A stretch of DNA of 64,000 nt from Neodiprion pinetum (Eukaryota; Arthropoda; Insecta; Hymenoptera; Diprionidae). Made by a program: the position numbers and the translations under genes. Below, one piece after another: positions 9,101 to 23,400 of the stretch. Below the pieces are notes generated by a model. That model searched no databases. It was not told where the DNA came from and was given only the letters and a program-made list of their open reading frames with translations. Within the stretch, counting starts at the first letter, position 1, and each line of letters starts with the position of its first letter. The stretch lies in assembly GCF_021155775.2 (NCBI RefSeq), contig NC_060238.1, positions 8,046,001 to 8,110,000 on the forward strand. The letters are read 5' to 3'.

Positions 9101-12100
9101 TAAAAAAGTACAACGCAATTCGTACTTTGTGTGCGTCAAATTATCAATCGCAAATGTGATGTGCATTTTACCGTTACCTCAATCGTAAGTTATATTTTCC
9201 TCAATGTCTAACTCTTTAGTGACTAACTACAACTTTGCTCATTTCTGCTGATCAGCGATTTGAAATATGAAACAACGCTTTGCGATTTCTCTGGTTTCAG
9301 AATACCACAATACTTGACACTCAGGGATCCATTTGTGCTCCATGTCTTTTATTTATGGACGTTCCCTTTCGCTCTTTATATTACAATTCGAAAGGCTCCA
9401 ATTCCAGCTGCACTGCGGGGTGCAGGTCTGACGCAGTTTCGAATCCCTGATTTTCCTCAACTAGAAACCAAACCGCATATATTTATGGGGCGAAACGATT
9501 GTACAACCATAGCCTTCGCTAAGGAATCAGAATTTGATTACATATGCTCTAAAGCTTCGCTCATATTCATGGTGGTAGATAACAATGCGATTCCCAAAAT
9601 GGATTAAAAGTTAATCTTGCGCCTCGCGACGGGAATTATCCGGGTGCGTTGGATGTCGGTGGGATACACGAGATTAAATTTCGTGAATTGCTATCCGAGT
9701 CTGCAAACCGCATTGTGAATCTATCAATCTACCTAATATATAATACTTCGTAATCTCCGGCTCTCGACGATCCAAGTTCAGCAAACTCCGTTATTCTTAT
9801 GGTTTGTGCACATGGCTCTTTACAGTAATCGTTTCTTTTTTGTCGAATTGTTTCTCCGATTACATACCAACACATATTTTCAACTATTCACACCCTATTA
9901 ATTTTTAAATTTAATTCGGCAACTCTTCAGTTTATTAATTGAAAATAATCAAACTGATTCTATCTATCATTGTTATTCATTTTTTCCTTTTTTTTTTTTA
10001 TTTTTATTTTTTAATCAACTCGAATTCTTTCTGTGAAAATGTCGAGGAAAAATGTACGAAATTGCCTTCGTTAAAAATTTTTATAGCGATTTGGAAAATT
10101 TTTCAAATTGAAAAAATTATCAATTATTTGTACGTATACGCGAGTGCTAAAGTTTTTTTTTTTGAATTGATACGAGAGACCGCAGCTTGAAAATGATCGT
10201 GAAACGAATAATTTTCCGCATACAGTCAGACGATATTCAGTATAATTAGAAGTTGATCTGTGTATATGATTTTGCATAGGCAGTTGAGAAACGAACATCG
10301 CATGTTTGATTTCGTTGATGCAACTGTATTATGCAATCCGTCGCAGCTACGTCTTATCGATCTCTGTGAACTGCAGCGTTATAAATTGGAACCACGAACA
10401 ACGTTTGTTATATATACATCACTGCGGTGACCTGTATTGAACTGCGCCGGACGTGTGTGCTTGTAGATATACAGAAGTTTTAAGGAGGAATTGGAGCAAG
10501 GAATTGATCGTCTCTCTACAGGCGGCCTTCGGAAGTACAGTTGGCCGAAGTGATTCCCTGACGGATAATTTTTTCGACATGCCGGTTACGTTGGCAGTGC
10601 CGAATTTAGTCAGCCCGCAGCGCCACCGCCGGCCGGCCGCGAAACTAACTTGAAATATCAAAACATAGAACATAGAAATATCTGAACATAACATAAATGT
10701 CGATTGTTTGTAGTTTCGGGTTAGATTCGACAGTCATGGGTTTATGTAAAACTTGATAACTTGTATCAATCAAGTCATAAAAATTGGATATATTTGAGTG
10801 TAGGTACAGTTTTGTCATAAATAAATTATGTAGTTACTGTTTTGATCAAATATTCAACTTATTTGACCTCATTCGCAGATTTTCAATTTTTTTTTTTTTT
10901 CTAATTTCGATACTCTTCTGTTAAAAATATGGAACAAAACTAACGCAGGTTCATTTGTATCAAGTTTAACAAACGCTTTATTTATTTGAATACTTTTAAT
11001 ATGTAGTGCAAAATATGTTGAAATATTGATAGGTATTTTTCTCTCTTGTCATATCGCATTCTGAAATTAGATATTGAAATTTGACCTAATATGGGAAATA
11101 TAGAAAACTGGTCGTTACAATTTTTGACTCAAATGTGTGTTATCGGTATTTTTTTACTCTTCACCTGTAATTTTGTCGCTTGTTGTTGTTTTTGACAGTA
11201 AGTCTGTAATCTCGGTTAAACGTTGTAGTAAAAAATAAAAAAAAAAAATAAAAACACGAAATTCACTGAATTGAGCGCAAACAACCTCTCGGCCAACTCG
11301 GCCATGAAAGTGGGGTTGTTACTGCGCGTCTCAGGTTTTTCGCAAGGCTGGTGATTCCAATCTAAACCTGGGGCGTCTTCTTAGGGGACTTTGACAAACC
11401 GCGCACGGCTCCCCGATTCATTCCGTTCAAATAAATCGGGTTCATTCGCTGCAGGCGCCCGTTTCCCCCGTTTTAGCCCTTCAAAACTTCACAGTTTTCT
11501 TTCAGGGTTGAAATCGTCTGAGACGTCTTCGTTCTCTGGGTGAGAAATACGGGCGCCTGTATTGAAAAAGTAAAACTGTGAAGGATCGCGTTGGATGTGT
11601 GAATTCGCAGCTTGGCTCCATGCATGTTCCATCAATGCGCGACTGCGGTGCAACTTGATTTACAATTTTGTTGGTAGCCAAGTGACAGCCTTGCGCTATA
11701 AATTCCTTGTAAAATTAACCGTCATTAGTAAAACCGTGATCAATGATCTCTATGTCTCAACTTATGCAACACGCACTCCGTTCATGGATTCAGCGATGAA
11801 ACTTATGCAAGTTCAAGGTCAAGGCTAAGATCACGATTTTATTCGCAAATTCTACGTTCTCGGACACCCAAAATTAACGGAAAAAGTCAGGTCAACCAAA
11901 AAAGAAAGTAAAAAAAATAACAAATTTTAATTTTTTTAAGCTGCGTTGCCGACTCCGATAAGTTTCTTTATTAGCTGTTTGCGGGGCGACCATGGGAGGC
12001 TAATTTTGATACTTTTTGGGCATTGCTCGCGTGCGAGTATCCTCGCAATCCCGCATGGCAAACGTCTGAACTATTTCCGTGGCCCCCCTCGTTTAATGCG

Positions 12101-15100
12101 AGGGTCACCGAGGAGGCGTCAAGGTTATTCCTCAGGGCCAAGCGAGGAAAGCGCTCCTTAGAGCAAAGCTGGAACCTGCCGGTCGGAATCAACGACTGCA
12201 GCGTTTGCAATAAACGCAATTATATTAACGATGATAGCGCGGATGATATAATGACGGTATCGTATTATTTGTCGATGAAAAAATTAGGCTCGCAGTTTCA
12301 CGCAGCGTAGCCACGTTCAAGGCAGCGCAACGGTTTATTTCTGATGTAGGTATGTACATATCTGATCTGATCTATGAATGTGCGAATTTATATTTACGGT
12401 GAAATTTTCGAGGATCAGCCTCGCGATGAGGAGTTGGTGCAATTTTTAGCGTCGCGTTACGTCATTCTCCGTTCACCGCATCCTTTTATTTGCTTCTTTT
12501 TAGCAGGGAATATATTATGAGCAGAATATTTGCGTATCATGTTAAATAAGATCCTAGTAAAACGAAATATAAAACAATTAGCAAAGCGAGAATCTGATGC
12601 CACGACTAAAGTCGAACGACTGTGATTTAATCAATATACGAAATGGTTTCTTGACATACTTAAAAACAAATTTGGAAATTACAAGTTTTAACTGAAATGA
12701 CGCATTCATACTGTGTGGAGTTTTTGATATCGAAAAAGTAACGTTTGTCTGATTTTTGTAAACACAAAGTTTTTTTTTTTTTTTTTTTGTTCTTTAGTAA
12801 AAGAATTGGGAATAAAAATCGTTCGAGTGATGAATTGTTTTCCCATAGTTTTCGGTTCATTCTAATATATAATTCTGGATAAACTCCTGTCCAATCTTAT
12901 TGACATTGTGAAAAAGTAATTTTCGTTTGAATAATGAAATGAACTGTGATCTGCAAAAATCTGAAAAAAGACTCGATTTTAGTATTGAAAAAAGGAATAA
13001 TTATTCAGTCGCTATCAAGTTATATTAAATCAAACTTCCGTCATTTGATTTGGCGAGACTTAAATTTTTTTAAAAACTGTATGTTGTGCAAATATCTGGG
13101 GCTTGTTGGTTTCAAAAATTTCATCGTCGATGTTCGTTTGGCGATTGACGTTTGCTTGAAGAATGTGAAATCGTGCGCACGATTGATTGATTCGCGTTTT
13201 GATTTTAAGCTACGGTAAATTTGTCACACCAATTAATTCTCAACCTTCGCCTACAACTCGAAATTAAAATATAAATACACCTATTAAACTTGCCAAAAAT
13301 GAACGGTTACTTTTTGTACACGTCGATGGCCACTTTGGAATATAAAATTATAATTGACACCTCGAGCATTATCATAGCGGGATGCTGTACGCTACTGTGC
13401 CAAACACGCAGAATATTGTCATAGTTTTTTCGCACAGATACAACATATAATGCTCTACTGTTAAACAGAGAACGAAACATTTATTACTGTACAAGTAGAA
13501 CCACGTTGGCATCGACGCGATGCTTGTCATTTTGCAAACTTGAGGCCTGATGTATTACATCAGAGCCTTGATCCAACGGTACTTGAATATTACAACAGTA
13601 CTTTGAACCGCTCGGTGAAATATAACCATGTACGTATTATACATGCAGGGAGATGCGGGTTGCTGATTTAAAAAAAAAAAAAATTAATATAGCGTCTCAT
13701 CGCATCAATCACTTCATGCCTCTTGTGTTCTTATTTTTTTCTTCCATAATTCTCTCGTTCAATGTATTTGGAATATATGCGGAAATTAATGAGCGAAAAA
13801 TATTGCTACAAATTTTCTCAATTTTGAGTATAGTCACTGATGTTTTTCAATGAAAGTCTTATTTAAACTCATTTCGGGGCTTTTATTTAGCAGGGAACAA
13901 TTTATTTCCATGGATATTCTTCCGTTTACGCCTCACAATCACCCCAAAATCCAAGCGAGCTCTTGGTTTTAACAACACTGCTTCGAAAATCTGCACGAAC
14001 TCATTCGCAGGACTTTTTATCGAAAGAATAATAAATCGATTTAAACAATCGGTGCGCAATGAGGACTGGAATTGTTTTTTTTTTTTTTTTCAATGAGGAT
14101 TTAGGTCTTTTTTTCCTCTCTTCAGGACTCGAATTAAACGATTAATTATGGTGAACTCATTTCTGACAAATATGAAGGGTTATTATTATAGATCAGAATC
14201 GGTAAAAAAAAAATACATAAAAAACTTGTAGACAACAGTGTGGTTTCTTTTATATTGTTAAAAGTCAGTATTGTGACACTTTTTTCCTGTCCATAACAGG
14301 GACTCGTTTAGTTGTACGAAACAAGATTAGCATAAATGACAATTTTGTAAACCTTCGTCTCACCACATTTCCTGTCGATTATTTTTTTGTGCCAACTATA
14401 CGTCTCACGATTGCTTGAACCTTTGTTTCGCGATGTTGCTTCTATCCCATTGTGCTGTGAAACTGTGTATTAAGCGATACATCCCGAGTCATCGGATTGG
14501 CATAGCAAAGCAGAGCGTTCCAAGATTCAAACCTCAGCAGATTCTGGTCGCATTTTGTGTTGTGGTTTATAACACACCGATCTCACGTTCTTCGTCATTC
14601 CTTTTCAAAAGGAACTAGTGCGTCTTTTAGTGCACGAGCAAACGATGGTCGTGTTGCTCATGGGGGGGCAGCTGCACGCTCAGCTGGACTTGGGAAACCT
14701 GGTCCCATAGTCGAGACCCCATCGCACTCACTCACTCACACCTTCCTAGATGCATACCGCTATGTAAACGCCACGGTCGCATCTGCTTCAGAGTAGGTGC
14801 GCAGCGGCTGGTCTCACAGCCGTAAGATCAGGGTCGTGTTTGTGTCAGCAATCCTAACGGGAGTCTGCATGTCGCATGTCGTTTGATCAGCACTTAGATT
14901 TGCCGAAGATGGGCCCTGGATCGGTTGGCAAGTGCCTTGATCAGCTACTGACGCAGTGCGGATTACGCTGATCAACGAAAGGAAAAGAATTATTTATTTT
15001 TGTGTCTGGGTTGGGTTAATTATTATTTTTTTTTCATTTTTCGTGCATCAAATCAATGGAAAAATGGATGAAATAATCATGACTCACTGAATGCTCAATA

Positions 15101-17191
15101 TTTTGAGCCGATAATTGACCGAGTAACTATCAAGACTCGAATGTTTGAGAGAAAAATATTAACATACCGCGCGATGAGTAAAAAGTATTTATTTCAATGA
15201 ACGAGGTTGAATTTTGTGGAGGAAGAATGAATTAACGTTTTTTTTCGGTGTTTAATTATTTATCTTTGATCAAATCAGATTATTTTTGATTTTTTTCATG
15301 TATTTAATCGAATTTAACGACGGAGAAAATATCGTGGGGTTAACGTAACAAAACATTGAACAAAATAATTCTATTTTGTTCAAGGTTTACCGAATTTCAG
15401 GCAATCCCAAAGTAGAGGAATAATGATTTTCTATTTAATCGTATCGTTACGTTTAACGTTACCAATTTCGAATCTTATATAAAAACAAAAAAACGTTTTC
15501 AGAAGATTCGATTTGTTTCGATTCTTCGCGTCAGTGTGAAGTAAGAAAGCATTTCGATGTAATCTGTAAGTTGTGAGTCTAATGTTTTGGTATTGGTACA
15601 AGGTTAACGAATTTGTTCAATACTTTTACAGACGTAAAAAACTAGGAACAGACATGGAATTCCGATTCGACGGAATAACTGGTTGATTAGATTCGGAATC
15701 TGGAAGTTTTTATGCATTTGGCGTTTCTCCGAATCGCGATCTACGGTTGGTTTTATATTTGCATTGTTATTCGCACGATTTGATAAATTTTATACGGGCA
15801 GCATTGTGAAAGTATAGACAACACTGTCACAAGATAGTGATTTTTAACAGGCACAACTGAAATGCTTGCGATAACAGTAAACCATTCATCTGGATGCACT
15901 GGAAACTGTGTCACATTCATTTCTGGTAGTACATTTGCTCGAGTTATTTATAGCAGTTGTTCTTTTATGACTCGATAAAAACAGATGGAGCTGAAACTGC
16001 GGTTGATGAAGCTTGACCGAAGAATCAAATCCACATCTACAGTCAGTTAGAATAATGAAGGGAAAGGTGATTAGACTGAATTAGTGAGAATTTTAGTTTT
16101 TCGTCAAAATTGACCGTAGAAACTTCACGTACCTCAAATATGGTTTCTTTGTAATCTCCACCTTTATCTGCTAGAACATTGCTGGCACTTTGGATTTATG
16201 CACCGAAGCAATTTAATATTTTAACTTGAATTTTTTTTTCTTTGTCATTCACTCAAGTCTCTTTTACAACACAAAAAAGGTCACAAGAATAATTTTTAGC
16301 TTTAAGGTACCGAAATTTATTTTAAAAAGCAGAAAATTTTAACTTACGAAAATGTTGATTAGGAACCCTCAGGTCATAAACGATTCTAGGGTGCCAGCTA
16401 AAGCTTAAACCTAAGTCCTAGCTTTTGAGTATTTATGCAGGAAATAAGTAAGTGTATGTGTATAAAAATTCGTCAACCTTGCAACTTGAAGAATGCTATC
16501 TCGTTTCAGCTATGCGTCATGGCGATAAACGTAAAACAGTGACTTTAGGGAGTGATCCAAACGTTAAGGAGCACAGCTCTGGGATACGTGGGTGGAGTAA
16601 TGGTTTAACCGAGAATTAAACAGTTCTTAGAAAATTACGGTTTAATTAAAGTTAAAGGAATCGTGTACACTGTGCATACTATACATATAAACAAATTAAT
16701 TACGCTCTGTGTCGGCGGAGAGTTCAACGCGTTCAAATCGTATCCACGTGTAGGTACCTACCGAATTTACACATATTTTACGGGGGAACATTCATCACAC
16801 GTGGGCCAGCGGAAGAGGGAACTAGCTTCACGTTTCTCTAGTGTAATTAGGCTAATGACAGATCAAAGAGTTTAACCGACTCCCATTTTTTCGTAAACGG
16901 TCTGAGGCTTAAAATGGAAATGCAGATTCGGTATCCAAGATATCGATGCTCTCGGTCATTGGGTTTGTTATACCGTTTCGATTATGTTAAATAACATAAA
17001 GCTACTGGCACCTGAATTGTCCAATCAAGGATGTCCAGTTACAAAAACATGTGACTAGAAAAATCACCGGTACAATTTCAACTGAGAACCAATGACTATT
17101 GTGTAACAGTGCTTCATGGTTGGAGAGCAGATATTTAGCCACACGTGAACGGTCGCTACTTGCGAAAAACGATTATGTTTCGGTAAGGTGA
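6117..17191. other. Long non-genic region
   Basis: About 11 kb of AT-rich sequence without a gene I can support. It holds T/A homopolymer runs (for example near 8000, 9990, 10890, 12772 and 14076) and short open frames with no domains. A 115-codon frame at 9260-9607 and a 95-codon frame at 12023-12310 have mixed composition but no motif or splice context. A strong 5' splice-site consensus (CAG/GTGAGT) lies at 6687/6688 on the plus strand, with no identifiable coding exon attached. Around 14630-14970 base composition is richer in GC, again with no clear feature. Confidence 0.4.
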
Positions 17192-19770
17192 TCAGGGCGC
17201 ATAGTAGGTATCAGAAAGTTCGCTGAAAGCCGAAACAGAGACGTTAGAGGATATTTGCAAGGCTTGAATATCTCCTCGAGGATCAATGTCCGTTTTCTTT
17301 CTTACAGTGTATCCATCATTAATCGCCTTGACTTGAAATATGTCTTCTGACGTATAGCGTCTATAAATTAACCAACCTACTGTGGCATTGTGATACACGG
17401 TTCTCTTCAGTTTTGCGTCAGGGGTATTTCGATAAAAATGTTGGATATTGAAGGTGATAAAACTTTTTCTTTATCAGACATGGTTTAGGAATCACGACTA
17501 ACTCGAGGGCTGGTAGTTCAGGATCAAGAGTATCCTTAGTTGCTCTTCTTCTTCTTTTTCTCCTTCTTCTTCTTTTCGATTTATCAGCCGTAAGTAGATA
17601 ACTGGAAGAAGAAGTCCTGCGTGACCATCGGACGAAGAGATCTGTTATCTGAATGTGGAGTATCCGTTCTCTTGACCATGGCATCCTGATGCAGAGGCCA
17701 TTATACATCTACAAATATATCAATTTCCAGAGTATTCCCAGGTAATGACACGTTCAGTCTTCGGTAATACGTGGGCTGCTCGCTCTCTGTGTAATGCCAC
17801 GTTCCGTAGATGCTGGATTCAGATACGAGATAGTATTCGCGTCGAGAGGAACGCACATAGGTAATTACAGGGCTTGACGGTATTGATTGAGAGACTTCAA
17901 CGGTTCTGAACTCTACACTACGTGACCCAGCGGACAAAGACGTCGACACGGAAGTCATTTATAGACATGTTTTATGGAAAATTAGGTATCAAGTTTACGA
18001 TTTTTGTTAAATTGGATTTGGCGATCCAAGTCATTTAGCGGAAGCTAGAAGCCACGGCAACTAAACAGTTAAACAACTGAACTTTCTTTATATACCATAG
18101 AATCATGAAGCACAATTTCATTCCAATAATTCTGTGATGATATTATCTATTGGATTCTGAATGTTAGCTTTAGCTTTGTCCTAAAGTTTAACATTTGAAT
18201 CAGGCAATCAAATCTCTTGCAATCATTTGAATCGAAATAAAAATAATTCAATTCGAAAGGTCTATGCGTGTTTCAAGTTTCAATATTTTCCATCGTAATA
18301 AGCTGAAGGCACTTACGAAGACGAGCGATAACGTCATCATTTATTTCATTTTTCAAGCAACGATCAAGATCTTCCACCTAGGTGACAGTGACGTTTTTAC
18401 GATCATTGATCACGACATTAAACCGTGAAAACGGTCCCGTTTGGTTTTGCAAATTACGAGACTGCAACCTTGACTTCTTTCCTCGACCAGACTTATTTTT
18501 AAACTAAAAAAAAAAGGTAGACCTTGCTTTCGGTAACGAGGTTGCGAGTCCGGTTCGGTCCTTTTAAGAACAGGCCCCCTTTTGCCAACCACGTTATACT
18601 CGTCGTCAAGGAATACGTCTGCTTCTACCAATTGCTACCACAACATCGCCACCTTTTTCTGCGATACAAAGGCAGATTTTCGCTAATAAGGAGAACCGTG
18701 GGTTTGAAAACATTCGGTACTTTATCATCCTAGTTTTCCACATTGTTTGCGAAAACGGTGTTGAGTTCTTTGCATATTTTTTCGCATTGGTTCAAAGGGG
18801 GGTCTTGAACTGGTTTTCCATGAAGCAGTCTAGTTCTTCGCTGATGGTAAAACTTAGAACATGTGAAAATTTGTCCGGTCTTAAATTATTGATACCTTTC
18901 TTTCGGAATCAGATGTTGATCATTCGATAACGGAAAAGGTTCTGCTCCTTATCTCAGACTTCGTTCTGGCTATTGACCAAGCCAACAGAATTCTCTCCAA
19001 TTGCCAGTGGGAACCCCAAGTGTCATTCACCCAATTCGTGAGATTAAATTTTTCTATTATAGGTGTCAGAGTTTCTGAGGATACGCCTCAAGTCATGATA
19101 TAAACAAACCGTGGAAAGAACTTTCACGCGGTATTCGGATCTGGATGAAAATAAATTACGGACCTACATCCAATTGCCGAAGAATGCTATTCGATTCCCC
19201 GGACAATCTAGTTGAAAAAGTCGGATAACTTCTGCTCCGTATCTTCTCGACGAATCGAACTATGTTTAAGGGGGAACCAAAGGCTAGTTGGGAGGAAGTC
19301 TGCAATATACGCTATTCGCCAATGTCTAACAGCTGCAGCATCCGAGGTTCTGGTTCCTCGACAAAGTTCGCTTTTGTGAGGTTGCTGAACCCAGAACCGA
19401 TCCCTTCGCAAAATATAACAACAGCCATTTGCTTATAACCACGTCTCGGCAAGAGGTACAGACTACTATCGGGCCTTCAGGGGTTTCGGCTTCTTGCACC
19501 TCTTGATTTTCTAAATATGCTTACGATTCATCTGAATGAAGTGCGTCTCGATTCGGATCTATATCGTCGTTGATGTTCCTCCTCTGAAGATAGTCTTAGC
19601 GACCATAGAAAGGACTTTTCGGACGTATAGACTGGAATCTATTTGATAGTGAAAAGATGCGGGAGCTGAGACATTGACATATTCAAATTCTAAGATTTCT
19701 ATTTCCTTCCATACCAGAGAATTTATGCATGGAAATGTCTGTTAGCCACTTTCTAATGTCAGTTTATAAG
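17192..19770 (-). pseudogene. Decayed minus-strand coding region, family unknown
   Basis: Reading leftward from about 19770 to 17192, all three minus frames contain consecutive protein-like stretches of 20-85 codons that hand over to one another at stops or frame changes, as in an old gene that has lost its function. Examples are EYVNVSAPASFHYQIDSSLY near 19.65 kb, GPIVVCTSCRDVVISK near 19.45 kb (a possible Cys-x2-Cys site), NLTNWVNDTWGSHWQLERI near 19.0 kb, VEADVFLDDEYNVVGKRGPV at 18.6 kb and VEDLDRCLKNEINDDVIARL near 18.35 kb. The best-preserved piece is an 85-codon frame at 17701-17958, followed by a C-terminal-looking piece ending at 17192. I do not recognise the family. A dead host gene, a transposon gene or an endogenous viral remnant are all open. 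Confidence 0.45.
17537..17576 (+). repeat. CTT-rich microsatellite
   Basis: An imperfect CTT/TTC tract within the decayed coding region. In the minus frame it reads as an Arg/Lys-rich run, which inflates the open frame there and should not be taken as a basic domain. Confidence 0.7.
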
Positions 19771-20201
19771 TGAATTCGCTACATGATGCAAATACATTAT
19801 ACGAAAAGACGGGGTTACGACCATATTCGCCAAAGATCAACTGCTCCCTTAGAATGTTTTCCGCATTTGAAAGCAATGATTCTCTCTTTCGATACACTAC
19901 CACAAATTCTGAATCATCCTGCGTGCCTGTATCCATATGTACTCGTGTGTATAAACATATATACACATGTATGAGAAGAGACATTATCTGTTGAGTTTTA
20001 TTCGTTCGTTTATCGCGTTACGCCAACCGGAGACAAGCTAATTATTTATAACGCCAGACGTGCTACTTGTTTATGTCTTCGACCGTGGACGAGAAAAATG
20101 AAGAGGTATACAGTATACGTCACCGAAGTTTTTCTAAAAGTTTTACTCTTTGACCCGACAATCTTTTAGAGTGATTCTATGTACACAGTGATTGTTTCAC
20201 A

Positions 20202-20432
20202 TTAATATAACTTTTGAAAAAGCATATTCAAGCATCCATTGCATGGTCGATTCTTATAGAAAAAAAACCAATATTCAAACGCGTAACGCACATTGAAATA
20301 ATTATGACCCGGTTTCCGATTCCGCGCTATCCAAACGAACAATGGTTCTTCCCGTGTGAATTTTTTCTCACCTGAGCATGGAGCTTCGCCTAATCCAGGA
20401 CATACTTGGAAACACGCGTGAACGCTAAACAC
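20202..20432 (-). other. Short coding-like minus-strand stretch
   Basis: A 76-codon frame whose second half (EPLFVWIARNRKPGHNYFNV, then aromatic-rich sequence ending near the stop) looks more protein-like than surrounding frames. It has the same orientation as the decayed region at 17.2-19.8 kb and lies upstream of it, so it may be a further fragment of the same dead gene. No domain is recognised; a chance open frame is possible. Confidence 0.2.
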
Positions 20433-23400
20433 GACGATACTTAATCACCGTTAGCAGGGTGTATTGTTCTCCAAATTCTCATGTGTCACATCGCGTCTCT
20501 CCGACGTAAAGAGGAAAGAGAAAAGAGGAAGCAGGTAGAACGCGCTAGCTGGCGGCCGTTACTCTCCCCGGTAACACCGTGACAGTATCATTATCCGAAG
20601 TGAAAATAATTTCTGTCAGCAAAATAACACTCCAGGTTAGGTATTATCAAGGAATCCATTTTCATTCCGTTGTACCATCGGCTTATCGCTTGTGCGCGTT
20701 CAATCAGTCGAAACGACGCTCCTATGCGTGCGAATATTTTACTTCACTCAGACACAGATGGAGAAGCAGGAAATATTTTACGGCCATTCCTTTCTCCATG
20801 TTATCCCCTGTATTCCTAACCACATCCATTCGTGCCGTAATTTTGGACATCCGGCTTATAGAGATCTTTATCCGCCGAATCTCTCGATTTACACTTTTGT
20901 CTAGTGAGAATCTTAGTGCAGGCAGACGCTACTGGATTGCCTAAATTTCTTCGCATTTGTCCGTAGAAATTAGATTTATTCTCATGCTTCGATCTTAGTG
21001 TAGCGTAATGTCTGTCACCTGTGAAATAATTGACTGGTGACCCGGAAATCCGTTACTTAATTTCACGACCATTATTCGTGTGGCTGGTTTGGCAAAGACT
21101 CCCTTTTCACAAGTCTGGCAAATTTCCGCTAGGAGATTTTGAACCCAGGTGCTTTTTTACTCAAGTCTTCTACAACGGCACGAAAGACGTGGTGGCGGGA
21201 AGAGACCAGACTTTTTTTTGCCATTGACTGTAAACGTGAACATATTACAGATGTGTAAATACTCAATAGATGTATTAGTGCAATTTTTGCTACAGTCTTC
21301 GAAGAGCAGTTGTCACCCTGCAAACGGGTCCGCTCGGATTCTTAGTGTACAGTAATCAGTAAAATATATAATAAGTCGTAAGGTTTGAGGTCCTTTGCAA
21401 GGTTTAGTTTGTCAAGTTTTCTCTAGAAGTTGACTATCATTGAAGTCACCAGTGTTGTTTGAGGTCAGGTGAATTCATTTGAGATCAGGTAACGTCATTC
21501 AAAGTCATTCGAATTCCGAAAGTTCTGAAGTTGGGTAAAGATCCTGTTTAAGAATGGCGTATTCGACAGGTGTTCATGATCTTTTATGATATGGACACCG
21601 ATGCTGAAGTTAGCTACCGATGGAATCAATGACGCTTCAACATTTCTGATACTTAACGGTTGATTCAAATAGTTTGGTCATGAAAAACTATGTGTGTAAG
21701 AACCTTCCGTGATTCGACGACCAGCTTCAGCCTAACATGAATCGTACAAAAATGGGATTTTCAATTTATCACAAGGATGCTGGATCATATTGGGACTAAT
21801 GTAATACTTATTTATCCAAAACACTTTTCCAAGGACTGTGGCTGCTTCTTGTGCGGAAACAATGCCGCTGTCGTATAGCCGGAAGCTTTTGATTAATAGT
21901 TAGGCTAATTAACGGGTAATAAACTGGACATCGGGCCACCGTTACCCAGTTGACCACGACGTGGAATAATGACTAGCTGGACACGAGGCAGTAGAACTCG
22001 CGTAAGAGCCATAAGAGTAAGTACTCAGTTGTGCGGAGTCGCCAACTTCGAGTCGTGCTCCAACTTGAAGTCGCGTCGTTAATGAACGCATCTCTAGGCT
22101 AGAAATGGCTTTCACTTGGTCTCAGACTTCCCACGATCAACAGAAGTGCTTCTTCGTGTTCTTTGAAATATCTCATTCTCTTCTCGTCTAGTCGAGTAAC
22201 GTTATATCTTCAATTTTCTACCTACCAGCGAAGCAGAGTCAATTTTTTGCCAAGTCACGGGGTGAAGATTAATTCAGTGGTATGCACCACCGAAGAGATA
22301 CTATAATGTCGCGTATTCAGCTTCGCAAAAAATTAACCTTTTCAAACACGTCATTACAAATCTATGCTGATGAAAATTGGTTGTATGGTTCTGAATTTTT
22401 CTGAATAAAACCAAAGTTTCAGTTTCACGTGCCAAGTTCATACGAGCTTTTAAGATATACTCTATAATCAAAGACTAAATGAACAAAGAATACTGCGAAT
22501 ACAAAATGATCCAACGTTTGTTCTTTTCCAAATCGAGCGCCGACTTTCCTTTGGTACAACTTCTGCCGACATCAGCATTATGATACTGGAGGTACGGTTC
22601 GGAAGTAATCGTTGAAAAAGTTTAAACAGGTCGGTAACTTTGCTTATATTATAAAAGCAGTCTTACTCTGCGCCGTTCTGTACAGAACCGCGGTGGTTTT
22701 ATCGTGAAAAATATATCTTGATGTAACACATTATACTCGCAGTAAAAAAAAGGAAAGCTAGCTATCTATTCACGAGTTGAGACAACGGTGTCTCGTGCCA
22801 AGGAAACATTGAACAACTTTGCTACTTTTTTCTGGATCTCGAAGCACATTGGACTCCAATTGCGTTGTACGGTAAATATTAGATAGGCAATTGCGGAAAC
22901 GATTCTCCGGGCAAAAATTGACTCGTCAATCTACGTTGGATTCAAGGTGTTGCCAAATTGCTCCGCAGTTATCTTCTGCTAAAGATTTCTAGCGCCTTTG
23001 GGGTAACTTTCAACGAGGAAACAAGCCTCGTAGTCGCATCGTTATTCTCTGAAGCGTTGAACGACGTTAATTTCGTCAAAGGGCCACCCTCCTTCGCTTC
23101 CGCGAACAATTTCGTCGTTCTCGCTAATACCGCAGACTATCCTCGGCGAAAGGGAACATTTCCACGTGCCTAATTACAACATTTCGGTTCCGATGACTGG
23201 CTTCGAACAAGAAGGTAGCCCATGAGATTGTAACGCTCGTCATAGCGCGAGGCGGGACAGCGAACGTTGCTGCTACGTACTTTGGTATGCAAAATAAAGG
23301 TACCTACGGTTTTTATCGTTATCCGGAATCACACCTTCGTGGCAGCAGCCACACTGCTGAAAGTAAATTTTCGTGTTGAAATTCACACGTCATGCTTCAA

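Noticed and set aside
9260..9607. 115-codon plus-strand open frame
   Set aside because: No recognisable motif, no splice sites and no neighbouring exon; treated as chance in the absence of homology.
11451..11585. Two 11-12-bp inverted pairs (GGCGCCCG and CTTCACAGTTTT)
   Set aside because: The pairs are short, out of nesting order and not part of a continuous arm, so they do not define an element.
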